Shown here: in pieces, positions 20,630-28,822 of the stretch | Position numbering within the stretch: position 1 is the first letter of the stretch | Layout: each line of letters opens with the position of its first letter | From: an uncultured Gammaproteobacteria bacterium | GTDB lineage: Bacteria > Pseudomonadota > Gammaproteobacteria > Pseudomonadales > Pseudohongiellaceae | Direction: 5' to 3' | NCBI GenBank assembly: GCA_903837345.1 | Contig: CAILUG010000050.1 | Span: 16,451-80,450, forward strand | Length of the DNA stretch: 64,000 bases | The notes under the pieces: model-generated | Database searches by the model: none | What the model was told of the DNA's origin: nothing | The model's input: only the letters and a program-made list of their open reading frames with translations | Program-made: the position numbers and the translations under genes

Positions 20630-21580
20630 TTATTTTAATGCCGGCAAATACATCATCGGATCACTTGGTTTGCCGTCAACCCGTATCTCGAAATGCAGCA
20701 TGTTCTTGTCGATGCCGCTTGCGCCCAGCTCGGCAATTTTCTGGCCCTTGCTCACCCGCGCCTTCTCGCCCACCAGCAAGGCCCGGTTGTGTGCATAGGC
20801 GCTGAGGAAGCGGTCATTGTGCTTGATGATAAGCAGATTGCCGTAGCGCAACAGGCCGCTGCCGGCGTAGACCACTTCACCATCCGCCGCTGCCAGCACC
20901 GGATCACCTTCCTTGCCGGCAATATCAATGCCCTTGCTGTTGGCATTGGCTTCCGAGAAATTGCCGACAATATTGCCGCGGTAAGGCCAGCCCCAGTTCA
21001 CATCGCCAGTGCCTGTGAAGGCGGCAGCGGCCTTGCCGCCCGCCACGGCAGCAGCCGGTGCCGCCCCGGTGCCGGTGCGTGGTGCAGGGGCTGCCGGCAA
21101 GGGCAGCACCTGGGCAGTGGCGGCTGCGGCAGCCTCGGTTTCCGGCAGCGCTGAACGGCTGGTGCGGGCAGCGCCGGCAGTTTGATCTTCAGGCAAAGGG
21201 GTGCGGCGCAGTCCGCCAATGGCTCCGGCCGGTTTTGCTACTGCAACTGCCCCTGCATCAGCCGCTTCCGCTTTTGTTACTGTTGCGGCCGTGTTGTTTG
21301 CCAAGGCCTTGCTGCTGTAACCGCGCAGATCCACTGTCAGTTTCTGGCCCGGTATCAGGGTATAGGGCTCCTGCAGGTTGTTGGCGCGCGCCAGTGTGTT
21401 GAAATCAAGGTCATACATCCAGGCGACCACATAGAGGGTTTCACCGTCGTTGACCAGATGCTGGCGGCCACTATTCAGAAACCGCGGTTCACCGGCCTGA
21501 TCGACCGGCGAGGGATAGTGGGTACCGCATCCAACCAACAGGGTTACCAACACCAACGACAATACTGATTGATACCGCAT
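20630..21580 (-). CDS. nlpD: NlpD-like lipoprotein, LysM and degenerate LytM domains
   Basis: NlpD is an outer-membrane lipoprotein that activates the amidase AmiC during cell separation. The ATG at 21580 follows AAGG and opens MRYQSVLSLVLVTLLVGCGT, a lipoprotein signal with lipobox LVGC. A LysM domain (NDGETLYVVAWMYDLDFNTLARANN) sits near 48-75, followed by an Ala/Pro-rich linker and a C-terminal M23/LytM domain. The first metal-binding His is replaced (SKGIDIAG in place of HxGxD), so it is probably an activator, not a peptidase. It has 316 residues. Confidence 0.92.
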   Translation of the reverse strand: MRYQSVLSLVLVTLLVGCGTHYPSPVDQAGEPRFLNSGRQHLVNDGETLYVVAWMYDLDFNTLARANNLQEPYTLIPGQKLTVDLRGYSSKALANNTAATVTKAEAADAGAVAVAKPAGAIGGLRRTPLPEDQTAGAARTSRSALPETEAAAAATAQVLPLPAAPAPRTGTGAAPAAAVAGGKAAAAFTGTGDVNWGWPYRGNIVGNFSEANANSKGIDIAGKEGDPVLAAADGEVVYAGSGLLRYGNLLIIKHNDRFLSAYAHNRALLVGEKARVSKGQKIAELGASGIDKNMLHFEIRVDGKPSDPMMYLPALK

Positions 21581-21735
21581 GACTGAACCTTGATCTGAAG
21601 CTTGTGGTGGACCGGACCCAGTATAGGGATAAACGCCGGCGCTATTGTAATGGCTGTGCGCGCAGGTGTAATCGCTTGCCAGCCCGATCTGGTTTAACTT
21701 AGGCAACGAATTTACAGGTCCTGACGATTTTTACC

Positions 21736-22329
21736 ATGACTCTTCCGCTGGTGCTGGCCTCTTCCTCGCCCTACCGACGCATGCTGCTGCAACGCCTGCA
21801 ACTGCCCTTCAGCTGGGCCAGTCCTGCCGTGGATGAAACACCACTGCCCAATGAACAAGTAGCGGCGATGACTTTGCGGCTGGCGCTGGCGAAAGCCACT
21901 GCCGTGGCAACAACACATGCAGCGGCACTCATTATCGGCTCCGACCAGGCCTGCGTGCTGACGGGCGAAGCAAAAATAATCGGCAAACCGGGCAATTTCG
22001 ATACCGCGCGCCGGCAACTGCTGGCTTGCAGTGGACGCAGCGTGACTTTCCATACTTCACTCATATTGCTGAACAGTCAAACCGGAACCCATCAAAGCAG
22101 CCACGATGTTTTCACTGTGCATTTTCGCCAGCTGACCGAAGCCGGAATCTGTCGCTATCTCGAGCTGGAACAGCCCTTTGATTGTGCGGGCAGCTTCAAG
22201 GCCGAGGGCCTCGGGATTGCATTGTTCGAGCAGATGGAAGGCAATGATTTCCACAGCCTGATCGGCCTGCCGCTGATCAGCCTGTGCAAGCTGTTGCGAC
22301 AAAGCGGCCTCGACCCGCTTCAAACCTAG
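21736..22329 (+). CDS. yceF: Maf-family nucleotide pyrophosphatase (YceF type, 7-methyl-GTP)
   Basis: Maf proteins hydrolyse non-canonical or modified NTPs; the YceF subgroup prefers 7-methyl-GTP. The 197 residues show LVLASSSPYRRMLLQRL at the N-terminus, the catalytic GSDQACVL motif at about residue 70 and the end GNDFHSLIGLPLISL. The neighbour rluC (convergent, 9 bases away) is also the neighbour of yceF in enterobacteria, which supports this subgroup over the dTTP/UTP-type Maf. Confidence 0.88.
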   Translation: MTLPLVLASSSPYRRMLLQRLQLPFSWASPAVDETPLPNEQVAAMTLRLALAKATAVATTHAAALIIGSDQACVLTGEAKIIGKPGNFDTARRQLLACSGRSVTFHTSLILLNSQTGTHQSSHDVFTVHFRQLTEAGICRYLELEQPFDCAGSFKAEGLGIALFEQMEGNDFHSLIGLPLISLCKLLRQSGLDPLQT

Positions 22330-22338
22330 ACGCCTGCT

Positions 22339-23316
22339 TCACTTGCCAGCCAAACGACTGAGCGCCTGCGTGAATTGCGCATCGTAGGGTGCTTCCACCA
22401 TGATGGTTCTGCCATCTTCCGGATGTGAAAACTGCAATTTGGCCGCATGCAGAAACATGCGATTGCTGCCGGCGTGTTGCTGCAGCCTGGTTTTCTCCTG
22501 CACGCAATATTTGTCATCACCCAGCAACGGGCAGCCCACCCAGGCGGCATGCACCCTGATCTGATGGGTGCGCCCGGTCAGTGGTCGTGCTTCCACCAGC
22601 GTGGCCTGGTCAAATTTGCGCAGCACAGTGAATTCGGTGGAAGCATCCTTGCCGTCCGCATCCACTTCCACCATGCGCTGCCCGCCCCGTTCCGGCTGCC
22701 GCAACAAAGCCGCATCAACCCGTTTGATCTTTGCCGGCCAGTTGCCGGTGACTATTGCGTGATAGGTTTTGCGCACCGTGTGCTCGCGGAAGGCATCCAT
22801 CAAGGCCCGGCGTGCCTTGCCGGTTTTGGCCAGCAACAGACAGCCGGATGTGCCCTTGTCGATACGGTGCACCAGCTCCAGACCAGGCAATTCGGGGTAC
22901 ATATGGCGCAAGGCTTCAATAACCCCCAGCTTGACTCCGGTGCCGCCGTGCACGGCCAGACCTGCAGGTTTGTTGAGCACCAGCAGGCAATCATCCTCAA
23001 ACAGGATGGCATTGGTCAGCCGCTCAGCCAGTTGCTTGCCAGGAGCCTGTGGCTGACCTGATTCGGCGGTGCGTACTGGTGGAATCCTGACCTTGTCTCC
23101 CTCATACAGTCGCGTGTCCGGCTTGGCCCGCTTGCCGTTGACCCTTACCTCACCCTTGCGAATAATCCTGTAAATCAATGTCTTGGGCACACCTTTCAAT
23201 TTTCCCAGCAGGAAATTGTCCAGGCGTTGTTCGTCCTGATGCTCGGCCACTTCCACCATGACGACCCCGGGTTTCGCCACCACCTCGGCAGACCCCGCGG
23301 AAGATACTTTGCCCAT
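22339..23316 (-). CDS. rluC: 23S rRNA pseudouridine(955/2504/2580) synthase
   Basis: RluC modifies three uridines of 23S rRNA. The 325 residues have an N-terminal S4 RNA-binding domain (RLDNFLLGKLKGVPKTLIYRIIRKGEVRVNG split over about residues 31-62) and the RluA-type catalytic motif HRIDKGTSGCLLLAK with the catalytic Asp. The family end RTHQIRVHAAWVGCPLLGDDKY follows. Divergent to rne across a long spacer, as in E. coli, which favours RluC over RluD. Confidence 0.94.
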   Translation of the reverse strand: MGKVSSAGSAEVVAKPGVVMVEVAEHQDEQRLDNFLLGKLKGVPKTLIYRIIRKGEVRVNGKRAKPDTRLYEGDKVRIPPVRTAESGQPQAPGKQLAERLTNAILFEDDCLLVLNKPAGLAVHGGTGVKLGVIEALRHMYPELPGLELVHRIDKGTSGCLLLAKTGKARRALMDAFREHTVRKTYHAIVTGNWPAKIKRVDAALLRQPERGGQRMVEVDADGKDASTEFTVLRKFDQATLVEARPLTGRTHQIRVHAAWVGCPLLGDDKYCVQEKTRLQQHAGSNRMFLHAAKLQFSHPEDGRTIMVEAPYDAQFTQALSRLAGK

Positions 23317-23408
23317 CAGAAACTCCGGCCGCTCAAAATAGCGAGTATACGGGAGGATGGGGAGCCGGTCCCAATATGAGACAAACCTTAGGAAATGCTG
23401 ATAACAGT

Positions 23409-23437
23409 TTGAAGCAGCTTGGTTTAACTGTTATATT
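23409..23437 (+). promoter_or_regulatory. Candidate rne promoter on an inverted repeat
   Basis: TTGAAG (23409-23414), a 17-base spacer and TATATT (23432-23437) form a good sigma-70 promoter. TAACAGTT (23402-23409) and AACTGTTA (23426-23433) form a perfect 8-base dyad that overlaps both boxes, so a repressor could bind here. The start point would be near 23444, about 750 bases before rne. Confidence 0.45.
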
Positions 23438-23908
23438 CGCCAGGCATTTTGCTGCACTTCTGCTCAAACAACCCGGGCATATGCCGATAACGCATAGGTC
23501 TTTTCTCCCGGCATGGACAAGCATTACCGCAGCATAAATTGCACAAAAAGCAGTCGTACTGTCGTACTGATAAAAAGGTACAAAAAGTTAAGCAGCAAAG
23601 CGTTATACCCTTCACCCGCACAAGCCATGCAAGTCACCCCGCACCGTCGCACAGCAACGGACTGGTTCCCACCCAAGACATTGAGGAGCGGACCAGAAGC
23701 AGGAACAGGCACAGGCCAGGGCCCCGATACGCTATCGGACCCACCATCGGGCACAGGATGAACGCGAACTGCATTTGAAATAATTAATCCGGGCAACATC
23801 CGGCAACCAGCAAGATATCCGTGTCGCTACCATCAGAATGCGACAGGATAGGTATGCACAGGTACAGAACAAGTACAGATTGGCGCAGGACCCTGAACAA
23901 GACGCTGG

Positions 23909-23935
23909 CCTCCTCACGAAGCAACCTGGAGGAGG
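23909..23935 (+). other. Hairpin with GGAGGAGG arm in the rne leader
   Basis: CCTCCTC pairs perfectly with GAGGAGG across a 13-base loop. The 3' arm resembles a strong ribosome site or a double GGA (Csr/Rsm-type) motif, hidden when the stem forms. No open frame of note starts just after it. Confidence 0.35.
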
Positions 23936-24048
23936 TGTACAAGCGAGCAAGGGTCAACCGGTCTGGAGTAGGTCGCAAGACCACGAACTATTGTGATTGA
24001 AGCAGACAGCGTGTTCCGCTCCTGCACAACTTTTGATGAATTTTGTTG

Positions 24049-24086
24049 TTGGCAGTTTTTGTTTGTTCATAGCCGGCAACTGCCAA
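24049..24086 (+). other. Nine-base-pair hairpin in the rne leader
   Basis: TTGGCAGTT pairs perfectly with AACTGCCAA across a 20-base, U-rich loop, about 110 bases before the rne start. In position it resembles the hairpins of the E. coli rne 5' leader through which RNase E senses its own level. Functional equivalence is inference. Confidence 0.45.
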
Positions 24087-24165
24087 GAAAAGTGAATCAA
24101 AACCAATAGATCGGGATTTGATCCTGACAAGCTTTACTGCATACCTCACTGCACAGGTGAGCCTG

Positions 24166-24193
24166 GTGTTTCCCGTTTACTGACGGAAAACAC
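24166..24193 (+). promoter_or_regulatory. Hairpin sequestering the rne ribosome-binding site
   Basis: GTGTTTCCCG (24166-24175) pairs with CGGAAAACAC (24184-24193) at 9 of 10 positions across an 8-base loop. The 3' arm contains the only purine-rich ribosome site and ends 2 bases before the ATG. When folded, translation of rne should be restricted. Confidence 0.5.
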
Positions 24194-24195
24194 AT

Positions 24196-26970
24196 ATGAA
24201 ACGCATTCTAGTAAACGCCACCCAGAAAGAAGAACTGCGGGTTGCCCTGGTCGATGGACAACGCCTGTACGACCTCGACATTGAAAATCGCAACCGGGTC
24301 CAGAAAAAAGCCAACATCTACAAAGGCCGCATCACCAGGGTTGAACCCAGCCTGGAAGCCGCCTTCGTCAACTACGGCGCCGACCGCCACGGCTTCCTTC
24401 CCCTGAAAGAAATCGCCCGCGAGTACTATCGCAAAAATGCACCCGAGAATGGCCGCGGCAACATCCGCGATCTGGTCGCGGAAGGTACTGAAGTAATCGT
24501 GCAGGTGGAAAAAGAGGAGCGCGGCAACAAAGGCGCCGCTCTCACCACGATGATCAGCCTGGCCGGCCGTTATCTGGTATTGATGCCCAACAACCCGCGT
24601 GGCGGCATTTCGCGCCGTATCGAAGGCGATGATCGCTCCGAGCTGCGCGAAGCCATGGACTCCATGCAGATCCCCGACGGCATGGGCATCATCGTCCGTA
24701 CCGCCGGCATTGGCCGCGCTGCCGAAGAGCTGCAATGGGACCTTAACTACCTGATGACGGTGTGGACAGCCATCACCGCCGCCGCCAAGGAACTCGAATC
24801 GCCTTGCCTGCTGTTCCAGGAAAGCAACGTGATCCTGCGCGCAGTGCGCGACTACCTGCGCCAGGACATCGGTGAAGTAATTTTTGATACCCAGAGCGCC
24901 TATGACGACGCACTCACCTTCATACGTCAGGTGATGCCGCAGTTCGAGAGCCGCCTGAAGCTCTACCAGAGCAGCGTGCCGCTGTTCACCAACTTCCAGA
25001 TCGAAAACCAGATTGAAAGTGCGTTCCAGCGCGAAGTGAAACTGCCCTCCGGCGGTTCCATTGTGATTGACCCTACCGAAGCCCTGGTTTCCATCGACAT
25101 CAACTCCTCACGTGCCACCAAAGGCTCGGACATTGAGGAAACTGCGCTGCAGACCAATCTTGAAGCCGCCGATGAAATTGCCCGCCAGTTGCGTTTGCGC
25201 GACATGGGCGGCCTCATCGTGATCGACTTCATCGACATGATGTCGCAGAAAAACCAGCGCGCAGTCGAAGACCGCGTCAAGGATGCGCTGGAAATGGATC
25301 GCGCCCGCGTACAGGTAGGCAAGATTTCCCGCTTTGGCTTGCTGGAGATGTCACGCCAGCGTCTGCGCCCTTCACTGGGCGAGACCAGTGCCACCGTGTG
25401 CCCGCGCTGCATGGGCATGGGCACCATCCGCGACGTCGAAAGCCTGTCGCTTTCAATCCTACGTCTTATCCTGGAAGAAACCAACAAGAACAATGCGCGC
25501 GAGATTCGCGCCATCGTGCCGATCAGCGTTGCCTCCTATCTGCTCAATGAAAAACGCAATGAAGTCATGCAGATCGAAACCCAGACCCGCAAACGCGTGC
25601 TGATAGTGCCGAACTCGCACATGGAAACACCGCATTTCGAAATCCAGAACCTCACCACCGAAACAGCCGGTCACAGCTACGACATCGAAGTCGAGCATGA
25701 CGAACCGCTGGAAGACGTGTTGCCGCGCACACCGATCGTGGCTGATGTGCCGGCTGTGCAATCAGTCCGTATCAATACTCCGCCGCCACCGGTGGTCGCG
25801 CAGCCTGTCCAGGCTGCAGCAGCACCAGCGGCCCGCAAAGGCGGCTTGTTTGCCTCCATCGGTTCGGTGATTTCCTCACTGTTTGGTGCTGATTCTGCCA
25901 ACGAGGAAGCAGCGCCAAAACCGGCTGCAGCTCCGGCTCCACGCGAACGCGGCAATAACCGCAATGATCGTGATCGCCATGGCCGCAAACGTCACGAACG
26001 CGGTGGTGAACGCAGTGAGCATCCACGTGGTGAGCAGCGACCCAAGCCGGTAGTAGCTGCTGAAGCAGCAGTAGCTGGTGTTGAGGGTGAAGAAGATGAG
26101 ACTGCCAGCGGCAGTCGTCGTGAAGGCGGACGCAATCGTCGCCGCGGCGGCCGTAATCGCAATCGTGACCGACCCAACCAGCCCCAGGATGAGTCACAGT
26201 CACAGGTGCAGGCGCCGGATCAGGCAGCACGTCCTGAACGTCAGCCACGCCCTGAACGCATCCAGGAATTGGCTACAGACCAGGATGCCGAACCGCAGCA
26301 GCAAACCGAAGGTGATCGCGCAGGCCGTCGTCCGCATGACAAGCGTGGTCGACAACCACGTCAACGTCATCGTGGCAACCGCGAAGACCTGAATCTGCCC
26401 GGGGTTGTTGCACTGGCAAGTGAACACGTTGCACCTGCTGTCGTGTCTGAAGAATCACAGACGGCAATTACCAACACGCTGCCGCTGGTTCTGCCCATGC
26501 ACGAGCAGACTGCCGAGCCTCAGAGCGAAGCACACCATGAGGGTACTGTTGCAACTGAACCGACTGCACATGAAGTACCGGTTGTGGAAGATGCAAGCCC
26601 GGTGGCTGCTGATGAACCTGCTGCTGCCTATGACACACCACAGGAAGTTCCTGCCGCCGGCAATGAACCTGCCGCTCACAGCCCGCAGCCGGCTGCCGAA
26701 TTCGTGATCCCCGCTTCGGTACTGGTGGGCATGGATGACAGCTTCATGGCACCCGTGAAAGCTTCTTCGCTGGCAGCTTCGGTTGCCGAAGCTGTGCATG
26801 CAGCAGCAATGGAAGCAGCGCACGAATCATCAGTCGCACAAGCTGCAGCTCCTGTGGCGCAGCATCCCGCACCGGCTGAACAAGAAGCACCAGTCGTCGC
26901 TGCTGCCGAGGGCCCTCGCGAACGTCGTCGGGCTCCCAACGATCCACGCAACCGTCTGCCACACCAGTAA
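24196..26970 (+). CDS. rne: Ribonuclease E
   Basis: RNase E is the essential endonuclease and scaffold of the RNA degradosome. The 924 residues divide into a catalytic half (1 to about 520) and a disordered C-terminal half. The S1 domain is at about 35-125 ([20 protein letters not shown]). DNase-I-like motifs include [11 protein letters not shown] and [10 protein letters not shown], and the zinc-link CPRCMGMG is near 400. From about 580 to 740 the scaffold is Arg-rich ([12 protein letters not shown]), then Ala/Pro/Glu-rich, and it ends [17 protein letters not shown]. The upstream leader carries several hairpins. Confidence 0.97.
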   Translation: MKRILVNATQKEELRVALVDGQRLYDLDIENRNRVQKKANIYKGRITRVEPSLEAAFVNYGADRHGFLPLKEIAREYYRKNAPENGRGNIRDLVAEGTEVIVQVEKEERGNKGAALTTMISLAGRYLVLMPNNPRGGISRRIEGDDRSELREAMDSMQIPDGMGIIVRTAGIGRAAEELQWDLNYLMTVWTAITAAAKELESPCLLFQESNVILRAVRDYLRQDIGEVIFDTQSAYDDALTFIRQVMPQFESRLKLYQSSVPLFTNFQIENQIESAFQREVKLPSGGSIVIDPTEALVSIDINSSRATKGSDIEETALQTNLEAADEIARQLRLRDMGGLIVIDFIDMMSQKNQRAVEDRVKDALEMDRARVQVGKISRFGLLEMSRQRLRPSLGETSATVCPRCMGMGTIRDVESLSLSILRLILEETNKNNAREIRAIVPISVASYLLNEKRNEVMQIETQTRKRVLIVPNSHMETPHFEIQNLTTETAGHSYDIEVEHDEPLEDVLPRTPIVADVPAVQSVRINTPPPPVVAQPVQAAAAPAARKGGLFASIGSVISSLFGADSANEEAAPKPAAAPAPRERGNNRNDRDRHGRKRHERGGERSEHPRGEQRPKPVVAAEAAVAGVEGEEDETASGSRREGGRNRRRGGRNRNRDRPNQPQDESQSQVQAPDQAARPERQPRPERIQELATDQDAEPQQQTEGDRAGRRPHDKRGRQPRQRHRGNREDLNLPGVVALASEHVAPAVVSEESQTAITNTLPLVLPMHEQTAEPQSEAHHEGTVATEPTAHEVPVVEDASPVAADEPAAAYDTPQEVPAAGNEPAAHSPQPAAEFVIPASVLVGMDDSFMAPVKASSLAASVAEAVHAAAMEAAHESSVAQAAAPVAQHPAPAEQEAPVVAAAEGPRERRRAPNDPRNRLPHQ

Positions 26971-26986
26971 GACATTGCCAAGTTGC

Positions 26987-27020
26987 AGTTGCGGGCCAGG
27001 TTTCACCCTGACCCGCAACT
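26987..27020. terminator. Hairpin between convergent rne and etfA
   Basis: AGTTGCGGG pairs with CCCGCAACT (9 bases), and after a 2-base mismatch AGG pairs with CCT across a 6-base loop. It sits midway in the 58-base convergent spacer and would fold from either strand. There is no clear U-run, so it may be a weak bidirectional terminator or a 3'-end barrier. Confidence 0.5.
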
Positions 27021-27028
27021 GACACGGA

Positions 27029-27958
27029 TTACAGTGCCGCAGCCAGTTCCGGCAATGCCGTGAACAAGTCAGCCACCAATCCGTAATCCGCCACCTGGAA
27101 TATCGCAGCTTCCGGATCCTTGTTGATGGCCACGATCACCTTGCTGTCTTTCATGCCAGCCAGATGCTGGATGGCGCCGGAAATTCCCACGGCAATATAG
27201 AGTTCAGGCGCCACAATCTTGCCGGTTTGCCCGACTTGCAGATCGTTGCTGACATAGCCTGCATCCACAGCAGCGCGCGAAGCGCCAATGGCGGCGCCGA
27301 GTTTGTCAGCCACCTGGTCAAGCAAATGGAAATTTTCGGCACTGCCAAGACCACGCCCACCGGCAATCACCACCCGTGCCGAGCCCAGTTCAGGACGCGT
27401 ACTGGTGCTGTGGGATGCACTTACAAAACAGCTTTGTGTTTGTGAAGACCGGGGCTCAACTGTCTCCACTGCACAGGCCTCGGCAACGATCTGTGCTGCC
27501 GCAAAGGAAGAAGTGCGTACGGTGGCAACCTTGACCGGATCACTCGACTGCACAGTGGCCAGCACGTTGCCCGCATAGATCGGACGCACAAACGTGGATG
27601 CATCAATTATTGCCATGACTTCCGAGATCTGGGCAACGTCCAGCATGGCAGCAACACGTGGCAACAGGTTTTTACCGTTGGTGCTGGCAGCCGCGAGAAT
27701 GGCTGCGGCATTACTGCCGAGCTGAATCACCAGCGGCGCCACGGCTTCTGCCAACTGATGTGCCAGCGATTCATGGTCGCAAACCAGCACACGGCCAACA
27801 CCTTCGACATGGCTGGCCTGTTCGGCAACCGCTGCGCAATCATGGCCAGCTACCAGCAGCTGGATTTCATTGCCAAGTTTGCGCGCAGCGCTCACCACTT
27901 GCAGGGTTGATGATTTCAGCGAAATGTTGTCATGTTCAGCGATAACCAGAACTTTCAT
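27029..27958 (-). CDS. etfA: Electron transfer flavoprotein subunit alpha
   Basis: EtfA carries the FAD of the heterodimer that takes electrons from acyl-CoA and other dehydrogenases. The 309 residues include the C-terminal FAD-binding domain with [11 protein letters not shown], the signature [21 protein letters not shown] and [20 protein letters not shown]. It overlaps etfB by 4 bases (ATGA). The acceptor, ETF-ubiquinone oxidoreductase, is encoded divergently upstream. Confidence 0.97.
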   Translation of the reverse strand: MKVLVIAEHDNISLKSSTLQVVSAARKLGNEIQLLVAGHDCAAVAEQASHVEGVGRVLVCDHESLAHQLAEAVAPLVIQLGSNAAAILAAASTNGKNLLPRVAAMLDVAQISEVMAIIDASTFVRPIYAGNVLATVQSSDPVKVATVRTSSFAAAQIVAEACAVETVEPRSSQTQSCFVSASHSTSTRPELGSARVVIAGGRGLGSAENFHLLDQVADKLGAAIGASRAAVDAGYVSNDLQVGQTGKIVAPELYIAVGISGAIQHLAGMKDSKVIVAINKDPEAAIFQVADYGLVADLFTALPELAAAL

Positions 27959-28707
27959 GCAATCACCTTCGCTTCATTTTTCAGTTTGGCCACCAGTTCC
28001 TGTACAGAACCGACCCTGACTCCGGCTTTGCGTGGCGGCGGATCATTTACTTCCACGAGTTTCAGATGTTGCCTGAGCGTCACCCCCAGTTGCGCCGGCG
28101 TCAGTACTTCCACCGGCTTTTTCTTGGCTTTCATTATCTCGGGCAGTTTGGCGTAACGCGGCTCGTTCAGGCGCAGATCAGTAGTGATGATGGCCGGCAA
28201 CGTTACTTTCACCACCTGTTCACCGCCATCCACTTCGCGGGCAACAGTGGCCTGGCCGTCGGCGATTGCTATGCGTGAGGCAAAAGTCGCCTGCGGGTAA
28301 TTGCAAAGCGCTGCCAGCATCTGGCCTACCTGGTTGTTGTCGGAATCAATCGCCTGCTTGCCGAGCAGCACCAGCGAGGGCTGTTCCTTTTCCACCACTG
28401 CCCGCAGCAGTTTGGCGATATTGAGTGATTCCAGCTCGTCGTCAGCCTGCACATGCACGCCACGATCAGCACCCAGCGCCATGGCTCCACGCAGTTGCTC
28501 CTGCACCTTGTCGCTGCCGACCGATACCACCACGATTTCCGTGGCCACTCCGGCTTCCTTCAGCCGTACAGCCGCTTCCACTGCAATTTCACAGAACGGG
28601 TTCATCGCCATCTTGGCCGAGGCAAGATCGACATTGCTTCGGTCCTGCCTGATGCGTACCTTGACGTAGGCGTCCAGGGTTCGTTTGACTGCCACCACAA
28701 TTTTCAT
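27955..28707 (-). CDS. etfB: Electron transfer flavoprotein subunit beta
   Basis: EtfB binds AMP and docks partner dehydrogenases. The 250 residues begin MKIVVAVKRTLDAYVKVRI and contain MNPFCEIAVEAAVRLKE and the recognition-loop region VLLGKQAIDSDNNQVGQMLAAL. The C-terminal arm that wraps the alpha subunit is present. It is the first gene of an etfBA pair, divergent from the ETF-ubiquinone oxidoreductase gene. Confidence 0.97.
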   Translation of the reverse strand: MKIVVAVKRTLDAYVKVRIRQDRSNVDLASAKMAMNPFCEIAVEAAVRLKEAGVATEIVVVSVGSDKVQEQLRGAMALGADRGVHVQADDELESLNIAKLLRAVVEKEQPSLVLLGKQAIDSDNNQVGQMLAALCNYPQATFASRIAIADGQATVAREVDGGEQVVKVTLPAIITTDLRLNEPRYAKLPEIMKAKKKPVEVLTPAQLGVTLRQHLKLVEVNDPPPRKAGVRVGSVQELVAKLKNEAKVIA

Positions 28708-28778
28708 AAATCAATCACCATGCCCGCAAAAACAGCTATGGGAACACCAACAAGTTTCCCCATAGTCGAAGGGCGGCA

Positions 28779-28786
28779 ATTATAAT
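28779..28786. promoter_or_regulatory. Symmetric -10 element in the etfB/ETF-QO spacer
   Basis: The octamer ATTATAAT contains a perfect TATAAT on the plus strand (28781-28786) and another on the minus strand (28779-28784). Either could serve the divergent genes in the 115-base spacer. Neither direction has a strong -35. Overlapping divergent -10 boxes are a known way to couple two transcripts; here it is a sequence-based suggestion. Confidence 0.45.
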
Positions 28787-28822
28787 GGCCACCTTCCCGT
28801 ACAGACAGTCCAGGATCGCCTT

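Larger units (their letters stand above)
23317..24195 (+). other. Long non-coding stretch between rluC and rne, probable rne leader
   Basis: These 879 bases hold no convincing gene; the short open frames lack ribosome sites and family features. Elements visible in order are: a sigma-70-like promoter on an 8-base inverted repeat (23402-23437), a tandem GTCGTACT duplication (23553-23568), a CCGATA/TATCGG hairpin (23724-23738), a CCTCCTC/GAGGAGG hairpin (23909-23935), a 9-base-stem hairpin (24049-24086) and a ribosome-site hairpin (24166-24193). E. coli rne has a structured, autoregulatory leader of about 360 bases; this one could be twice that if the promoter is right. Confidence 0.6.

Noticed and set aside
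23513..23950. Short open frames (70-90 codons) in the rluC-rne spacer
   Set aside because: No ribosome site, no family feature and poor codon pattern; the stretch is better explained as an untranslated leader.
25772..26467. Antisense open frames in the 3' half of rne
   Set aside because: They follow the Arg- and Ala-rich repeats of the RNase E scaffold and have His/Cys-rich translations with no family match.
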